This document shows, piece by piece, positions 5,537 to 13,104 of a stretch of DNA of 13,913 nucleotides. Below the pieces are notes generated by a model. The model did no database searches, was not told where the DNA came from, and saw only the letters and a list, made by a program, of their open reading frames with translations. Each line of letters starts with the position of its first letter. The stretch's first letter is position 1. The position numbers and the translations under genes are program-made. The stretch spans positions 1 to 13,913 of the forward strand of contig CAJCBN010000141.1 of NCBI GenBank assembly GCA_903960645.1, given 5' to 3'. This DNA is from an uncultured Actinomycetes bacterium (GTDB lineage: Bacteria; Actinomycetota; Thermoleophilia; Gaiellales; F1-60-MAGs149).

Positions 5537-8197
5537 CACCGGCGGCGTTGCTGCCGGCGTCTCTGCTGGCGTTGCTGCCGGCGTCTCTGCCGGCGGCGTC
5601 ACTCCCGGCGAGGCATCCACAGGCGCTTCCGACGGAACCGGCACCTGTACCGCTGCGGAATACGCCGGATCCGACCACGTCGCTCCGTTGTGCGCAATCA
5701 CGCGCACCTTCACGTACTTGCCGCCACACGCCTGCGGAATGTCGAGCTCCGCTGTCGTACTCGACTCGTCGATCACGGCCGACCAACCCGTCTCGCCGTC
5801 GTCCGACATGAGCCAGCGATACGTATAGCTCTCCGGCGTATTCGTCCACGTCCCGATGGACGCCGACAATGTGTCACCCACGGCAGGCGTGCCCGTGATC
5901 GCCGGCGCATTCGCACCGCCCGTGTTCACTGGCAACAGACCAGCGTCGGCAGCTGCCGGTACAACGGCGAGCGCCCATGTGTCGTCTTCTTCCTGTTTGA
6001 CACACGTGGAGGCGCTGCCGTCGAGCGTGACGTACACGAGCCCGACGCACGACCCACCGCGGGCCCGAACGTAGAGGCCGTTGCGATCTACGCCGAGACC
6101 CGCGAAGCCCGAAAAGGGGGTTTCTGCCCAGGCGTTCTCGACGCCCGATCCACCGATGTCTGCGCGGACGATGACGCCACGTCCGTCCATATTGATCGCT
6201 CCGTAGATGTAATCGCCATCCACTGCTACGCCAGCCACTTCACTCGCGAACTGGAGATTCCAGTTCGCGTCCTTCGGCCCCCCCGTAATCGGCGCGCGCG
6301 AAACGCCATTGTCTTGAGCCCAGTAGAGATAGTGCGCATCACGGGCCATGTAGCGCGCGTTGCCCACGTCTCCCGTGATGAAGGCGGGACGAGGATCTGT
6401 GCCATCGATCTTCATCCGCTTGATGGCTCCACTTAGGGAGAGGTAGATGTACTGGTCGTCGACCAGCGTGCCACCCTGAGCGCCCCAGCCATAGGAGGTC
6501 AGTGATGTCGGCGTCCCGCCTCCCGCTGGATGCGAAAAGAGGTCGGTCCACCCCGCCCACACGTTCGTTACGCCGTTGGACGAGAAGCCCCAGACACCGC
6601 CAGGATTCGAGTAGTCCTGACGCGAGCTTCCGTCGCCAAGCACCGAGTAGCTCTTGAGATACACGCGTCCAAGCGGAGCGGTAGGCCTCGGCGCGGTCGC
6701 TGCCGCGGAGCATTGCGTGGCCGACGTGCCGTTGAATGCCGTGACGCAGATCCGCAGATTGTTCCCTGTATCTGCCGACTGCACGAGATACGTGGGCGAG
6801 TTGTTGCCCGGGCCGGTCGCATCCGTCCAACCTATTCCGGTGGGCGAGACCTGCCACTGGTAGGTGAACGTGAGGTCGTTCAGCATGGAATTCGTCCATG
6901 TGCCATTAAGCCCACCGGCTACGAGCCCGCTGGCTTCGAACGTCGGCGCAACGGTGTTGACCGGAGCCGGCGGTGCCGGCACGGCAATCGTGGCGAGGGA
7001 GTACACAGAGGTCAGCAGACCGTTGTTTGCGCCGGCACGCACCTTCACACGCAGTGTCTTGCCGATATCCGCAATGGCCACGTGGTAGGAACTGGTGGCA
7101 AATCCGACTCCGGTCGCAACATTCCACGTCGTACCGCTGTCCGCCGACACTTGCCAGGTATAAAACTGCTGATCCGGCGTCGACGCCCAGGTACCCGACG
7201 TCGCCGTAAGCGTCTCGCCGACTGCGACGGTGCCCGAGACGGTGGGAACAGCCGTGTTCGCGATCGCCGCGCCCAGCGGCACCTTCGCGGTCCCTCCGAT
7301 AATCGAAATCTGATGATTTTGGCCCGTTGCGTTGATGTCCGTGATCAGCGTGGGCTGAACACCCGTGCCGTCAAGGTTTGCCTTGCCGACCGTGCCCGGA
7401 TCGCGCGACGTCCAGTAGACATTGCTGCCATCGACGTTGACGCCCCAGACCGAGCCGGGGGACTGCGTATTGAGCCACGTTGAGTTGATGCCGGTGCCGT
7501 CGAGATTGGCCCGGTGGACGTACTTGTCGGCGAAGCCCGTCCAGTAGATGTACTGGCCATCAACGGCGACCCCACGCATGTCCATGCGATCATAGAAGCC
7601 GAACGTCGGATCGACAGGCCCCCCGCTCTCGAGATCGACCCGCCGAAATCCCGTGTAGCTGTAGCCGATGTACAGCCAATTCGCATCCGTGGTGAGGCTG
7701 TACGGATAGTCGCCATCCACGCCCACCGCGAATCGCGGATTGTTATTGCTCCCGTCAAGATTAGCCCGCCCGATCCACTTGCCTCTCACACACGTGTAGT
7801 AGAGATGCGAAGCAGTCGCAGTGAAACCAGCGATGGGTTCGCCGGCGCAGTCTGTGTCAAGCACCGACGCATTCAGGTTGTCACCGTTCAAGTCCTGGCT
7901 GCAGATGTTGTCCCCATTTCGGCCGTACATCTTTGTGGCACTCGCGAAGAACCAGTAATCCGCCAGGCATGCAGTGCTGACGGACCGATTGACGTTCGTG
8001 CCATCAGTGGACGCCGTACCGATGCTTCCGTCCGCCCCCCAGTACAAGGAAGCTGCCTGCGCCTTCCCGGCGATTAGGCCGAGGGCGACGACGAGGAAGA
8101 GCGCGACAACGGCGACGCTCCAGGCGCGCCAACGCGGAACGGACAGGTGCCTTGTGGTTACCGCAACAGCGGACGCGTGCGTGTGAGACGGATGCAT
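5258..8197 (-). CDS. Gene B: secreted YWTD-type propeller protein with Ig-like and shared C-terminal domain
   Basis: 979 residues. The long N-region (MHPSHTHASA...PRWRAW) and hydrophobic core (27-43) form a signal peptide with cleavage after AQA48. Residues about 50-300 contain LDL-receptor class-B-like repeats (LYWGADGSIG, YIYWTGFADKYVHRANLDGT, NVYWTSRDPGTVGKANLDGT), which usually form a beta-propeller. Two Ig-like modules follow (about 312-407 with VGETLTATSGTW, and 412-503). Propeller-like repeats resume at about 510-750 (YIYLSLSGAIKRMKIDGT, HYLYWAQDNG), then a third Ig-like module (about 756-851), a PAETPAAT linker (852-886) and the shared C-terminal domain (887-979). It is convergent with HK1. 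Its promoter region carries the same paired repeats as the C/RR2 intergenic region, so RR2 rather than the adjacent RR1 may control it. Extracellular ligand binding is likely; no enzyme motif is seen. Confidence 0.93.
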   Translation of the reverse strand: MHPSHTHASAVAVTTRHLSVPRWRAWSVAVVALFLVVALGLIAGKAQAASLYWGADGSIGTASTDGTNVNRSVSTACLADYWFFASATKMYGRNGDNICSQDLNGDNLNASVLDTDCAGEPIAGFTATASHLYYTCVRGKWIGRANLDGSNNNPRFAVGVDGDYPYSLTTDANWLYIGYSYTGFRRVDLESGGPVDPTFGFYDRMDMRGVAVDGQYIYWTGFADKYVHRANLDGTGINSTWLNTQSPGSVWGVNVDGSNVYWTSRDPGTVGKANLDGTGVQPTLITDINATGQNHQISIIGGTAKVPLGAAIANTAVPTVSGTVAVGETLTATSGTWASTPDQQFYTWQVSADSGTTWNVATGVGFATSSYHVAIADIGKTLRVKVRAGANNGLLTSVYSLATIAVPAPPAPVNTVAPTFEASGLVAGGLNGTWTNSMLNDLTFTYQWQVSPTGIGWTDATGPGNNSPTYLVQSADTGNNLRICVTAFNGTSATQCSAAATAPRPTAPLGRVYLKSYSVLGDGSSRQDYSNPGGVWGFSSNGVTNVWAGWTDLFSHPAGGGTPTSLTSYGWGAQGGTLVDDQYIYLSLSGAIKRMKIDGTDPRPAFITGDVGNARYMARDAHYLYWAQDNGVSRAPITGGPKDANWNLQFASEVAGVAVDGDYIYGAINMDGRGVIVRADIGGSGVENAWAETPFSGFAGLGVDRNGLYVRARGGSCVGLVYVTLDGSASTCVKQEEDDTWALAVVPAAADAGLLPVNTGGANAPAITGTPAVGDTLSASIGTWTNTPESYTYRWLMSDDGETGWSAVIDESSTTAELDIPQACGGKYVKVRVIAHNGATWSDPAYSAAVQVPVPSEAPVDASPGVTPPAETPAATPAETPAATPPVFSPAPGITVGETRGEAILAAATPAAGADLLRGANIWVRPTSKVEYLASSLPAGLKLVDGKLVASKPGTYKVKMKVKRKNGTSIVRTIKIKVG

Positions 8198-8203
8198 GCC
8201 AGC

Positions 8204-8214
8204 ACGCTAAGCAA
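8204..8214 (-). promoter_or_regulatory. Minus-strand promoter of gene B, leaderless type
   Basis: TTGCTTAGCGT on the minus strand, then GCTGGC, then the ATG at 8197. The -10 box TAGCGT and the 6-nt gap to ATG are identical to genes A and C. Eight nucleotides upstream of the -10, GAGCGGTTCGCTC (8218-8230) is a perfect 5-3-5 inverted repeat that also occurs before gene C. Confidence 0.6.
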
Positions 8215-8236
8215 GCCGAGCGAACCGCTCATGAAG

Positions 8237-8285
8237 GTGTCGTACTTCCCGCCCCCCACCAACACCACGTGTCGTACTATCCGCC
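8237..8285. promoter_or_regulatory. Paired operator-like direct repeats before gene B
   Basis: GTGTCGTACTTCCCGCC (8237-8253) and GTGTCGTACTATCCGCC (8269-8285) start exactly 32 bp apart. The first begins 28 bp from the gene B -10 box. The whole block of about 63 bp (8226-8288) is nearly identical to 10605-10667 between gene C and RR2, yet no regulator gene is divergent here. It therefore looks like a second target of the same regulator, most simply RR2. Confidence 0.6.
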
Positions 8286-8374
8286 ACTGATTTCGCCCTG
8301 CAGGAACGGGAGCATGAGGCGGCCCCATCAAGCCTGACCACGATCACCTCGCAAGCTCCAAGCAACCACCACGC

Positions 8375-8390
8375 GGCGGGGCGTCCCGCC
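8375..8390 (-). terminator. Hairpin downstream of gene C
   Basis: GGCGGG (8375-8380), 4-nt loop, CCCGCC (8385-8390), 14 bp past the TAA of gene C. The stem is short and GC-only with no U-tract, so it is a weak candidate. The rest of the 8291-8374 stretch shows nothing I recognise. Confidence 0.35.
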
Positions 8391-8404
8391 CCACCCAACG
8401 TCGA

Positions 8405-8686
8405 TTACCTGACGGTCACCGTGATCGCGCGAGTCACTGTCGTGCCATTCGCACGCTTGATCCGCACCTTGATGGGGTAGGCACCAGGCGTCGCGGTCTG
8501 CACGAGGCCGTTGCGCAGCGACAGCGCCGCCGGCAGCGAGCGCTTCAGGCACGAAACCTTCGACGTCGGCCGCACCCACATGTGCGCACCGCGCACGAGG
8601 TCTCTGCATGCTGCTCGCACAGACGCGGCGAGGGTCACGGCCCCGCGCGTCGCGCCGACGGTGATGCCCGGCGCCGGCGAGAACAG
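8405..8686 (-). other. Shared C-terminal domain, divergent copy in gene C
   Basis: Residues 631-723 (from LFSPAPGITVGATRG to TVR-stop) align without indels with the ends of genes B and D: PAPGITVG.TRG, D-L-x-RGA-x-x-WVRPTSKV and a final KVRIKRANGTTVTRAI. Two Cys appear where B and D have none (AACRDL for AAGADL, KVSCLK for KVEYLA), 19 residues apart, which could form a disulphide. The basic residues near the end are partly lost. Confidence 0.65.
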
Positions 8687-10576
8687 CTGGAGGGCCACCG
8701 CCGAGGACGCCTGTAGCGGTGTGGCCCGCGGCGTCTCTGATGGCGTCGACGCCTCGCGACGCGTCACCCGCGCAGACACCGCCGAATACGCAGGTTCCGA
8801 CGTCACATCCCCAAACGCGATCACCTGTACCCGCAGGTACCTCCCCTCATAGGCCGCCGGTACGACAAGCGACGACCGGTTCGGATCAGCACCCGTGATG
8901 GCAGCCCACCCACCGGTACCACTGTCCGACACCTGCCACAGATACCCGTACGCGTCCTCCGACGCCGGCGGATTCGACCACGTACCGTGCCCGGCGGTCA
9001 GCGTCTCCCCAACCACCGCCTCACCCGTGATCGTCGGTGCGTCCGCGCCGCCCGCGTTGGCCGGCGGCGGCGTCCCGCCGCTCGACTGAGTCTGCGAAAA
9101 GGCCACGTTGTTGTCGTCGGCATTCACGTAGACCCCGACCGCAGTGCACTCGCCCGCACCCGCACCCGCGCACGAAACTGAGTAGAGATAGTCGTCAAGA
9201 TACATTGGAGCGCGCGTCAGGGACCCGAAATCGGATGGCGACCCCGTGCTCCACGTGCCACCGGTCTGCATCCAGGTGAACGGCGAGTAGCCGGCGTCGA
9301 GTTCGTACGACCCGACGGCGGCGCAATTGCCCGCACTGGCGCACGACACGGCGCGCATCTCCAGGCGGGGGGCATCTGACTCAATGTCCGCCGGCAAGGT
9401 GATACGCGCAGCTGTACCCCACGTGCCACCGGTCTGCGTGACCGCGAACCCGTCACCAAGGGCTGTGCAGTCGCCGACACCCGAGCACGACACCGAGCGG
9501 AAGTACGTACTGTTGATGCCGGCGGGAGTCGCCGCCTGGCCCCAGGTACCACCGGTCTGCGTCACCATGAACGGATTGGGGCGGCTGGTTCTGGTCCGGT
9601 AGGTCCCCACGGCCGCGCAGTTGCCGCCATCCCCGCCTGTGCACGACACCGAAACGGCCTCCGCGCCACCCTGCGAGAAGTCGATCGAGGGCACCGCTGC
9701 TGAGAAGTCAAACGGGACTGCATCACCCCACACGCCATCGATCTGCGCCTGCGCGAACGCCTTGTACTCGCCATAGCCGACCTTGAACTGCCCGACCGCC
9801 GTGCAGTTGCCCGGACTCACGCACGACACGGAAACGAGATCGTCGCCGGGCTCGGAATGCTGAGGATGCGCAACGGAGAAGGTCGTCGGCTCGGCCGGGC
9901 CCCAAGCACCGGCGGCCTGCGTCACCGCGAACGCCTCGAAATTCCCCGCAAGATTCCTGAACGATCCGACCGCGGTGCAGTTGCCCGCGCTTGCGCACGA
10001 CACAGAATTCAGATCGGCGACCGGGGCCGCATTCTGCGGATGCGCGTTGGGGAAGACAACGGCAACGGCCGGTCCCCATTCGCCATTGGTCTGCGTCTGT
10101 GCGAACGCCTCCGTTTCACCGTCACCGCCAGCAAGCTGGAAACTGCCGACGGCCGTGCAGTTGCCCACACTTCCACACGACACGGCGTTCAGGGTGGCCC
10201 CCTGCCACCCCTGCGCGATTCCGCTGAGGTCCGCCGGCTCCGCGACGCGCCACACGCCATTCGTCAGCGTCTGGGCAAAGGCCTCATTAGAGCCCGCAAC
10301 GTTCTTGAACGATCCGACCGCGGTGCAATTGCCGGCGCTCGCGCACGACACAGAATTCAGAGCGGCGTAAGGGGTCGCATTCTGGACGCCATCGGCGAAG
10401 GCGGCGGGCGTCACAGGACCCCAGGCCTGGGTCGCCTGCGCTTGTTCGGCGGCCAGCCCGAGCAGGCCGACAATGAGCAGCGCGAGGAGCGCGACATTCC
10501 CGCCCCGCCGGCGCGGCAGCACCAACGCCCCAGCGGTTGCCAACCCACCCAATGCCAACGTACGCGACGGTTCCAT
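8405..10576 (-). CDS. Gene C: secreted protein of eight 'SVSC-GNC' blades with Ig-like and shared C-terminal domain
   Basis: 723 residues. The signal peptide resembles that of gene B (MEPSRT..., PRRRGGN, hydrophobic core 27-43, cleavage after AQA48). Residues about 50-505 contain eight repeats of about 50-60 aa centred on LNSVSCASAGNCTAVGSF and a trailing EAFAQTQTNGEWGPA. Each has a Cys pair 6-9 residues apart, which suggests one disulphide per blade and a propeller-like fold, and fits export. An Ig-like module (about 513-612, VGETLTAGHGTW), a short linker and the shared C-terminal domain (631-723) follow. It is divergent from RR2 across 126 bp holding the paired repeats, and it lies upstream of gene B in the same direction with its own terminator and promoter between. 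Blades 1 and 3 share a ~60-bp nearly identical DNA stretch (9958-10018 and 10306-10366, 348 bp apart), evidence of recent blade duplication. Confidence 0.93.
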   Translation of the reverse strand: MEPSRTLALGGLATAGALVLPRRRGGNVALLALLIVGLLGLAAEQAQATQAWGPVTPAAFADGVQNATPYAALNSVSCASAGNCTAVGSFKNVAGSNEAFAQTLTNGVWRVAEPADLSGIAQGWQGATLNAVSCGSVGNCTAVGSFQLAGGDGETEAFAQTQTNGEWGPAVAVVFPNAHPQNAAPVADLNSVSCASAGNCTAVGSFRNLAGNFEAFAVTQAAGAWGPAEPTTFSVAHPQHSEPGDDLVSVSCVSPGNCTAVGQFKVGYGEYKAFAQAQIDGVWGDAVPFDFSAAVPSIDFSQGGAEAVSVSCTGGDGGNCAAVGTYRTRTSRPNPFMVTQTGGTWGQAATPAGINSTYFRSVSCSGVGDCTALGDGFAVTQTGGTWGTAARITLPADIESDAPRLEMRAVSCASAGNCAAVGSYELDAGYSPFTWMQTGGTWSTGSPSDFGSLTRAPMYLDDYLYSVSCAGAGAGECTAVGVYVNADDNNVAFSQTQSSGGTPPPANAGGADAPTITGEAVVGETLTAGHGTWSNPPASEDAYGYLWQVSDSGTGGWAAITGADPNRSSLVVPAAYEGRYLRVQVIAFGDVTSEPAYSAVSARVTRREASTPSETPRATPLQASSAVALQLFSPAPGITVGATRGAVTLAASVRAACRDLVRGAHMWVRPTSKVSCLKRSLPAALSLRNGLVQTATPGAYPIKVRIKRANGTTVTRAITVTVR

Positions 10577-10582
10577 GAGACC

Positions 10583-10593
10583 ACGCTATGCAA
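10583..10593 (-). promoter_or_regulatory. Minus-strand promoter of gene C, leaderless type
   Basis: TTGCATAGCGT on the minus strand, then GGTCTC and the ATG at 10576. It matches the genes A and B promoters at the -10 box and in the 6-nt gap, and shares the GAGCGGTTCGCTC inverted repeat (10597-10609) with gene B at the same 8-nt offset. Confidence 0.6.
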
Positions 10594-10615
10594 TAGGAGC
10601 GAACCGCTCATGAAG

Positions 10616-10664
10616 GTGTCGTACTGCCCGCCCCCCACCAACACCACGTGTCGTACTACCCGCC
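10616..10664. promoter_or_regulatory. Paired operator-like direct repeats between gene C and RR2
   Basis: GTGTCGTACTGCCCGCC (10616-10632) and GTGTCGTACTACCCGCC (10648-10664) differ at one base and start 32 bp apart. The first begins 28 bp from the gene C -10 box. The second ends 23 bp before the RR2 -10 box, next to where a -35 would lie. The position suits one regulator activating both divergent promoters. Confidence 0.65.
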
Positions 10665-10687
10665 ACTGCACGAGATCAGGTTCGTCG

Positions 10688-10693
10688 TAGACT
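10688..10693 (+). promoter_or_regulatory. -10 box of the RR2-HK2 operon
   Basis: TAGACT, 9 nt before the ATG of RR2, identical in sequence and spacing to the RR1 promoter. No -35 or Shine-Dalgarno is visible, so this is a likely near-leaderless, activator-dependent promoter. Confidence 0.5.
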
Positions 10694-10702
10694 GCCCACA
10701 CG

Positions 10703-11350
10703 ATGCTCCGGGTACTCCTAATCGAGGACGAAAACCTGATGCGGCTCGCGCTCGCCTCCATGCTGCCCGACGAGACGATCACGGTCGTGGGGGCATACGC
10801 GGATGCCGCGAGTGCCATCGAGGCCGCGCAGACCACCGCGTTCGACGTGCTCGTCACCGACCTCGACCTCGCGCAAGGCCAAGGACCTGATGGCATCGTC
10901 GTCGCCAACGCGCTCCGCCGCAAGAAGCCGGAGATCGGCGTCGTGCTGCTCACGTCGTACGCGGATCCTCGTCTCGTTGGCGCCAAACTCGAGCAGGTAC
11001 CGACCCGTACCGAGTACGTCCGCAAGCAGGACGTGCGCGACATGGACACCCTGCGCGCCGCGGTTCGCCGCGCCGCGTACGCGCAGGGCGAGGCACTCCC
11101 TCCGTTGCCAGCCGTGGAGTTGACCGACTTGCAGGTCGAGACGATGCGGCTCGTCGCGCAGGGCATGAGCAACGCGGAGATCGCGCGGCAGCGCTTCGTC
11201 ACGGAGCGCACGGTCGAGAAGTCGATCCAGCGAATCGCACAGGCGCTCGGCTCCGCCGGCGACGCGACGACGAACACGCGCGTCCTGCTCGTACGCGCGT
11301 ACTTCGAGATGGCCGGGGCCAACGGTGCCCAGCACAAGCTCCCGTCCTAG
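10703..11350 (+). CDS. RR2: NarL/LuxR-family response regulator, paralogue of RR1
   Basis: 215 residues, colinear with RR1. The receiver has E8/D9, phospho-acceptor D53 (VLVTDLDL), T84 and K108. The LuxR-type helix-turn-helix (about 141-183, LTDLQVETMRLVAQGMSNAE) has the recognition segment FVTERTVEKSIQRIAQALG, closer to the family norm (T-V-E) than RR1. The tail ends NGAQHKLPS as in RR1. It overlaps HK2 by 26 nt (operon) and is presumably phosphorylated by HK2. The paired repeats in its promoter recur before gene B, so likely targets are gene C, its own operon and gene B. The target set is inference from shared sites. Confidence 0.93.
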   Translation: MLRVLLIEDENLMRLALASMLPDETITVVGAYADAASAIEAAQTTAFDVLVTDLDLAQGQGPDGIVVANALRRKKPEIGVVLLTSYADPRLVGAKLEQVPTRTEYVRKQDVRDMDTLRAAVRRAAYAQGEALPPLPAVELTDLQVETMRLVAQGMSNAEIARQRFVTERTVEKSIQRIAQALGSAGDATTNTRVLLVRAYFEMAGANGAQHKLPS

Positions 11351-13037
11351 CACGCGCGAACTGCTCGGTGGCCGCTGGGCGATCTCGCTCCGCACCTGGC
11401 TGATCTCCACGGCGATGCTGCTGATCGGTGTGCCACTCGGTTTCAAGGCGACGCTGAATCTGGAGCCACAGACCATCGCGCTGATCTCGGTCGTAGACTG
11501 GCTGATCTTTTCCGCCCTGTACCTGGGCGCGCACCTAACGGTTTTTCGCCACCGCCGCACCACGCCCGTCCACGTCGCGTGGCTTGTGGTGCTGGGCCTG
11601 CTCTTTGGGATCGCACGCTCGGCGACGATCTTCGCCCTACCGGAGTGCCGCGCCATATTGGGCGACGGCTGGTCGGGCGCCCTGACAGTGGCACTGTGCT
11701 TCACCCCGGGCAGCGTGATTTTGGCGGTGCTGGTGACCTATCTGGTCGCGATCACCGACTGGTACGCGACCGAGCGCACGCGGCTTCTGCGCTTCGAGGT
11801 CGAAGCCGAGGCGGCGCGCCTGCGAGCCATCGGAGCCCTCAACGCCGCACGCGCGGTGATCACGACACGCATCCAGACTGCCCTCGAGGAGCGGCTAAAC
11901 AGTTTGGAGCGCGCCGCAAAAATCGACGGCGACGATTCTCGACTCTCCGACTCCCTGCTCGACACCGCCGCCGACTACGTGCGCCCCGAAAGCCACCTGC
12001 TCTGGCTCGGGCAAGACGCCACGCCGCGACGCAGCAGTCTCGGCGACCTCGACCGGGCAAGCCTCTCCGCTCCCCTCCCAATCGCACTCCCCTACGTACT
12101 GTGGGTGATCCTGGCTTTCCCCACGTTGGTCGCGCACTATGGCGCTCTCCGCTCGCTTCCAAACCTGCTCGCACTGCTCGTCGCCATGACTGTGCTGTAT
12201 CGACTCGGCCGCACCGCCATCCGCCGCTACGCCCCCGCGCCGCGCTACCTGCGCGCACGTCTGATCGCACTCGTCACCATGCTCATCGCGGGGGCAATAG
12301 GCACTGGCGTGCCCGTCCTTCTGGGGACGTCCTCGCTCGTACCGCTGCGACAAGCTCTGGTGGTCCTCTTTCTTGTCGCGGTGACGACCATCGTCAGCTG
12401 GACACAGGCCGCCCTGCGCACGCAAGAGGCGCACCTGAGCTCGATGCGCACCCATGCCGAAGAGTCCGAGTTGGAACGACTCGCCCTCGAGGCCGCGACC
12501 GAGCAGATGCAACGCGAGCTCGCGCTCTACCTCCACGGCACCGTGCAGGCCGGCCTCGTCGCGTCGGCGTACACGATCCAGGACGCCGTCAACCGCGGCG
12601 ACAATCAGGCACTCGAAGCAGCGATTGCCGATGCACGTTTCGCAATCTCACAAGTTGGCGAGCCCGACCAACGAACAGACGCGACCGACCTCGCCACGCT
12701 GGCGCAGCAGCACGATGCCAAGTGGCGCGGCCTGATCGGGATCACGTGGAAGCTGCCCAACGACCCGATTGCTGCGGAGGCCGTGTACCGCATCGGCAAC
12801 GTGGTTCAGGAGTGCCTCGCCAACGCGTCGATTCACGGCGCCGCATCCGAGGCGACCGTGCGGATCGTCGTCGAATCCGACTGCGTGATCGTCGAGATCA
12901 CCGATAACGGCAGCGGCCTCGGCGACGGCAAGCCCGGCCTCGGCAGTGCCGTCCTCAACGAGGCGACGCACAGCCAATGGTCGATCGCGTCGGTGCCGAC
13001 CGGCGGTGCTCAGGTGCGCGCCGTCGTGCCGGTCTGA
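11325..13037 (+). CDS. HK2: membrane sensor histidine kinase, paralogue of HK1
   Basis: 570 residues, aligned with HK1 end to end without indels. It has the same eight hydrophobic segments in two groups of four, the same central soluble part (ERTRLLRFEVEAEAARLRAI ... YVRPESHLLW), phospho-acceptor H404 in LYLHGTVQAGLVASAY, N-box ECLANASIH, G1 box ITDNGSG and G2 box GKPGLGSAVL. The membrane segments and the stretch between the phosphotransfer helix and the N-box vary most; the TEQMQRELALYLHGTVQAGL segment is identical. It starts at GTG inside the RR2 reading frame with no clear Shine-Dalgarno, so translational coupling is likely. The signal sensed is unknown; variation confined to the membrane part suggests intramembrane or membrane-proximal sensing. 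Confidence 0.92.
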   Translation: MPSTSSRPSTRELLGGRWAISLRTWLISTAMLLIGVPLGFKATLNLEPQTIALISVVDWLIFSALYLGAHLTVFRHRRTTPVHVAWLVVLGLLFGIARSATIFALPECRAILGDGWSGALTVALCFTPGSVILAVLVTYLVAITDWYATERTRLLRFEVEAEAARLRAIGALNAARAVITTRIQTALEERLNSLERAAKIDGDDSRLSDSLLDTAADYVRPESHLLWLGQDATPRRSSLGDLDRASLSAPLPIALPYVLWVILAFPTLVAHYGALRSLPNLLALLVAMTVLYRLGRTAIRRYAPAPRYLRARLIALVTMLIAGAIGTGVPVLLGTSSLVPLRQALVVLFLVAVTTIVSWTQAALRTQEAHLSSMRTHAEESELERLALEAATEQMQRELALYLHGTVQAGLVASAYTIQDAVNRGDNQALEAAIADARFAISQVGEPDQRTDATDLATLAQQHDAKWRGLIGITWKLPNDPIAAEAVYRIGNVVQECLANASIHGAASEATVRIVVESDCVIVEITDNGSGLGDGKPGLGSAVLNEATHSQWSIASVPTGGAQVRAVVPV

Positions 13038-13059
13038 GCACGGCGACCGCTCGACAACA

Positions 13060-13095
13060 CCCGCAGCACGACGGGCTGTCCCGCCGCGCTGCGGG
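13060..13095 (-). terminator. Hairpin between convergent HK2 and gene D
   Basis: A 16-bp stem (13060-13075 with 13080-13095) with a 4-nt loop. On the minus-strand RNA all 16 positions pair (two as G-U); on the plus-strand RNA the same two are A-C mismatches. It is thus tuned to the gene D transcript. It is homologous in place and partly in sequence to the hairpin after HK1, and the small GGTCGG/CCGACC stem (13094-13099, 13109-13114) overlapping the gene end is also conserved. Confidence 0.65.
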
Positions 13096-13104
13096 TCGGA
13101 CCGT

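Noticed and set aside
5258..8197. LPXTG or terminal membrane anchor in gene B (also sought in C and D)
   Set aside because: No LPXTG, hydrophobic tail or PEP-CTERM motif is present; the proteins end in a basic beta-rich segment.
8198..8404. A small gene in the B/C intergenic region
   Set aside because: Short frames here have no support; the region is accounted for by the gene B promoter, the repeat pair and the gene C hairpin.
11579..12907. 442-aa plus-strand frame inside HK2
   Set aside because: Out-of-frame shadow rich in Arg/Pro/Ala; HK2 in the other frame has all kinase motifs and matches HK1 along its whole length.
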